The notes below the pieces were generated by a model that worked only from the letters and a program-made list of their open reading frames with translations, was not told the DNA's origin and made no database searches. Shown here in pieces: positions 62,562 through 64,000 of a DNA stretch of 64,000 nucleotides. The stretch lies in contig NZ_CAXRBQ010000146.1 of assembly GCF_964228735.1 (NCBI RefSeq), positions 1 through 64,000 of the forward strand. The letters are read 5' to 3'. The DNA is from Pontibacterium sp964228735 (GTDB lineage Bacteria > Pseudomonadota > Gammaproteobacteria > Pseudomonadales > Balneatricaceae). The position numbers were made by a program, and so were the translations under genes. How positions within the stretch are numbered: position 1 is the stretch's first letter; each line of letters starts with the position of its first letter.

Positions 62562-63179
62562 TTATTTATCGACCAACAGGTAAGCCACATCCTTACCCTT
62601 AGGCCCGTCTTCGGTTTCGCTCAGACGACTGATCTCAAAGCGTTCGCCGTACAGATCACGCACCTCTGATTCCGCAATGGCAAACGGTGGCCCCTGCTCC
62701 CCTTCAAACTCCATGGTGATCAGCAGCATCGGCACCCCGGCCGGTAATTGTTCACACAGCATCTGTGCATACGCCCTGCGCATCTCCGGTGGCAAGGCCA
62801 CCAAGGCGGCTCGATCATACACGGCACCGACCCCATCGAAGCGTGTCGCATCCAGTGCAAACATATCCCCACACAGCAGCTCGATTCCGTCGCAACGGTA
62901 TGCCTGATACGACGCACTTCCAGCAACCGCAGCCTCAGCACCATTTTCAGCAAAAAATGCTTCACAGGCGCCCTGGTTCAGCTCTACACCCACAACGGAG
63001 TGCTCCTGCTCCCGTAACCACAGCATATCGCGACTCTTACCGCACAACGGCACCAGCACCTTCGTGTCGGCAGCCAGATTCAGTGCCGACCAGTGCCTTT
63101 GCAGCTGCGCGTTGATCTCCTGCTGATGAAAGCCAATGCGCCCCTCTTCCCAACGCGCATGCCAAAAAGCGTGCTCCAT
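62562..63179 (-). CDS. tpm: Thiopurine S-methyltransferase family protein
   Basis: 205 residues, class I SAM fold: FWHARWEEGRIGFHQQEINA at the N-terminus (the TPMT hallmark), VLVPLCGKSRDMLWL as SAM-binding motif, GVELNQGACEAFF, and VYDRAALVALPPEMR. Bacterial members methylate selenite, tellurite or thiol compounds to volatile products. Single gene between ispB and divergent fabA. Confidence 0.92.
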   Translation of the reverse strand: MEHAFWHARWEEGRIGFHQQEINAQLQRHWSALNLAADTKVLVPLCGKSRDMLWLREQEHSVVGVELNQGACEAFFAENGAEAAVAGSASYQAYRCDGIELLCGDMFALDATRFDGVGAVYDRAALVALPPEMRRAYAQMLCEQLPAGVPMLLITMEFEGEQGPPFAIAESEVRDLYGERFEISRLSETEDGPKGKDVAYLLVDK

Positions 63180-63304
63180 AACGACCCCTAAGCCCTAAGT
63201 TTTAAACTTTTTACGGATTTTAACTGACACAGGCCGTGCCACGCAGGACCCAAATCGGTATAATCACGCGATATTTTAAGAAAAATTTGGGTAAACAGTT
63301 TCCA

Positions 63305-63820
63305 ATGACAAGACCTTCCTCTTTTAATCGCGATGAGCTGCTGTCTTGCGGCCACGGCGAAATGTTTGGCCCGGGTAACGCCCGCCTGCCGATCGGCAAC
63401 ATGCTGATGATGGATCGTATCCTGACGATCACCGAAGACGGTGGTGAATTCGGCAAAGGCGAAATCATTGCCGAGCTGGATATCAACCCTGACCTGTGGT
63501 TCTTCGCATGTCACTTTGAGGAAGATCCTGTAATGCCAGGCTGTCTGGGCCTGGACGCTATGTGGCAGCTGGTAGGCTTCTACCTGGGCTGGCGCGGAAA
63601 CAAAGGCCGCGGTCGCGCTCTGGGTGCCGGTGAAGTTAAATTCTTCGGCCAGGTCCTGCCTACTGCCAAGAAAGTTACCTACCACATTCAGCTGAAGCGT
63701 GTTATCGAGCGCAAGCTGGTAATGGGCATCGCAGACGCTTCCATGTCTGTAGACGGCCGAGAAATCTACACCGCAAAAGATCTGCGTGTTGGTCTGTTCA
63801 CTTCGACTGACGACTTCTGA
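63305..63820 (+). CDS. fabA: 3-hydroxydecanoyl-ACP dehydratase/isomerase FabA
   Basis: 171 residues from ATG 63305 (MTRPSSFNRDELL); a longer frame adds 23 basic residues unlike the family. Catalytic His70 (FFACHFEEDPVMPGC) and Asp84 (LGLDAMW) at canonical positions. Dehydrates 3-hydroxydecanoyl-ACP and isomerises it to the cis-3 form, the branch point to unsaturated fatty acids. Followed by fabB, its pathway partner. Confidence 0.97.
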   Translation: MTRPSSFNRDELLSCGHGEMFGPGNARLPIGNMLMMDRILTITEDGGEFGKGEIIAELDINPDLWFFACHFEEDPVMPGCLGLDAMWQLVGFYLGWRGNKGRGRALGAGEVKFFGQVLPTAKKVTYHIQLKRVIERKLVMGIADASMSVDGREIYTAKDLRVGLFTSTDDF

Positions 63821-63823
63821 TCA

Positions 63824-63855
63824 TTTCAGCGGTCATACTTACAAGGCCGCTGAAA
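63824..63855 (+). repeat. Stem-loop in the fabA-fabB gap
   Basis: TTTCAGCGG / CCGCTGAAA, nine perfect pairs with a 14-base loop, four bases after the fabA stop. No T tract follows, so it may tune read-through into fabB or protect the fabA mRNA end. Confidence 0.45.
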
Positions 63856-63969
63856 CCCTCTACTTCGAAAATCCTCATCCTCAACGAGTAGCCAAGCGGC
63901 ATGGATTATCGGAGAATAGTGGGTCATTTGCTGTATAAATACAACCGAGTGGAATAAGAGAGGCATCAC

Positions 63970-64000
63970 ATGCGACGGGTCGTAGTTACCGGTATGGGGA
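63970..64000 (+). CDS. fabB: 3-oxoacyl-ACP synthase I, first ten codons only
   Basis: The window ends 31 bases into this gene. It reads MRRVVVTGMG, the usual ketosynthase opening (M.RVVVTG.G). Position directly after fabA identifies it as fabB, which elongates the cis-3-decenoyl product. An upstream GAGAGGC may be the ribosome site. Confidence 0.85.
   Translation, partial: MRRVVVTGMG

Noticed and set aside
63885..63960. tRNA-like fragment (GTAGCCAAGCGGCATGGATTA) reduced to its core TAGCCAAGCGGCA
   Set aside because: It resembles the D-arm of some tRNAs, but no acceptor stem, anticodon arm or T-loop could be folded around it.
1..64000. CRISPR arrays, prophage, insertion sequences, toxin-antitoxin or biosynthetic gene clusters
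   Set aside because: No regular spaced repeats, no transposase, integrase or phage structural proteins, and no such gene pairs were seen on either strand.

Overview
The window reads as chromosomal DNA of a marine-type gammaproteobacterium, closest in style to the Oceanospirillales/Pseudomonadales. The evidence is protein similarity (IlvIH, ClpB, Kbl/Tdh, ImuABC, CydABX, FabA) and a backbone order like the Pseudomonas aeruginosa block clpB-pgeF-rluD-bamD / thiO-fimT-(minor pilins)-pilY1-pilE / fkpB-lspA-ileS-ribF-murJ-rpsT / proB-obgE-rpmA-rplU-ispB. No phage, transposase, CRISPR, rRNA or tRNA was recognised. The mobile-like sequence seen is short REP-type palindromes.

Layout. 0-3 kb: ilvIH (minus) with a long structured leader, and an unassigned 88-residue protein. 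3-9 kb: a sterol-desaturase-family membrane enzyme, clpB behind a textbook sigma-32 promoter, and a Tat-exported PhoX phosphatase behind a Pho-box-like site. 9-17.5 kb: an AsnC/Lrp regulator divergent from a YjeH-type amino-acid exporter, a YebB-type papain-like hydrolase, the iron operon feoA-feoB plus a 59-residue Cys-rich protein under a Fur box, a VanX-type dipeptidase divergent from an XRE-cupin regulator, and kbl-tdh. 17.7-23.1 kb: the SOS mutasome imuA-imuB-dnaE2 behind a near-perfect LexA box; dnaE2 carries REP palindromes inside its coding frame. 23.4-27.4 kb: rluD-pgeF, bamD, thiO. 27.5-41.5 kb: type IV pilus genes, with two tandem, divergent copies of a fimU-pilV-pilW-pilX-pilY1 operon plus pilE and a third FimT-like pseudopilin. 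41.8-48.6 kb: fkpB-lspA-ileS-ribF, murJ, rpsT. 48.9-58.2 kb: a respiratory island with a Tat-exported sulfide:quinone-reductase-like flavoprotein, cydA-cydB-cydX, a convergent sigma-54 activator, and cydD-cydC. 58.3-64 kb: rplU-rpmA, obgE and proB (minus), ispB, tpm, fabA and the first codons of fabB.

The most interesting unit is the respiratory island. cydABX has a -24/-12 promoter element with exact GG/GC spacing, a nested inverted repeat about 90-110 bp upstream in the position of an enhancer site, and a sigma-54 enhancer-binding protein encoded between cydX and cydDC. That protein's N-terminal PAS-like region carries a C-x4-H-x5-C-x6-C cluster. Together these suggest a dedicated redox-, metal- or gas-sensing switch for cytochrome bd. 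The adjacent SQR-like protein would feed electrons from sulfide into the quinone pool drained by this sulfide-resistant oxidase.

Other points of note are the duplicated minor-pilin/PilY1 operon, in which one PilY1 has lost the Ser residues of its MIDAS motif, and the in-frame REP insertion in dnaE2. Relative to Pseudomonas, ispH, pilSR and pilY2 are missing from their usual places, and clpB is separated from pgeF by about 17 kb of other genes. All functional calls come from reading motifs and remembered family members; no search was run.
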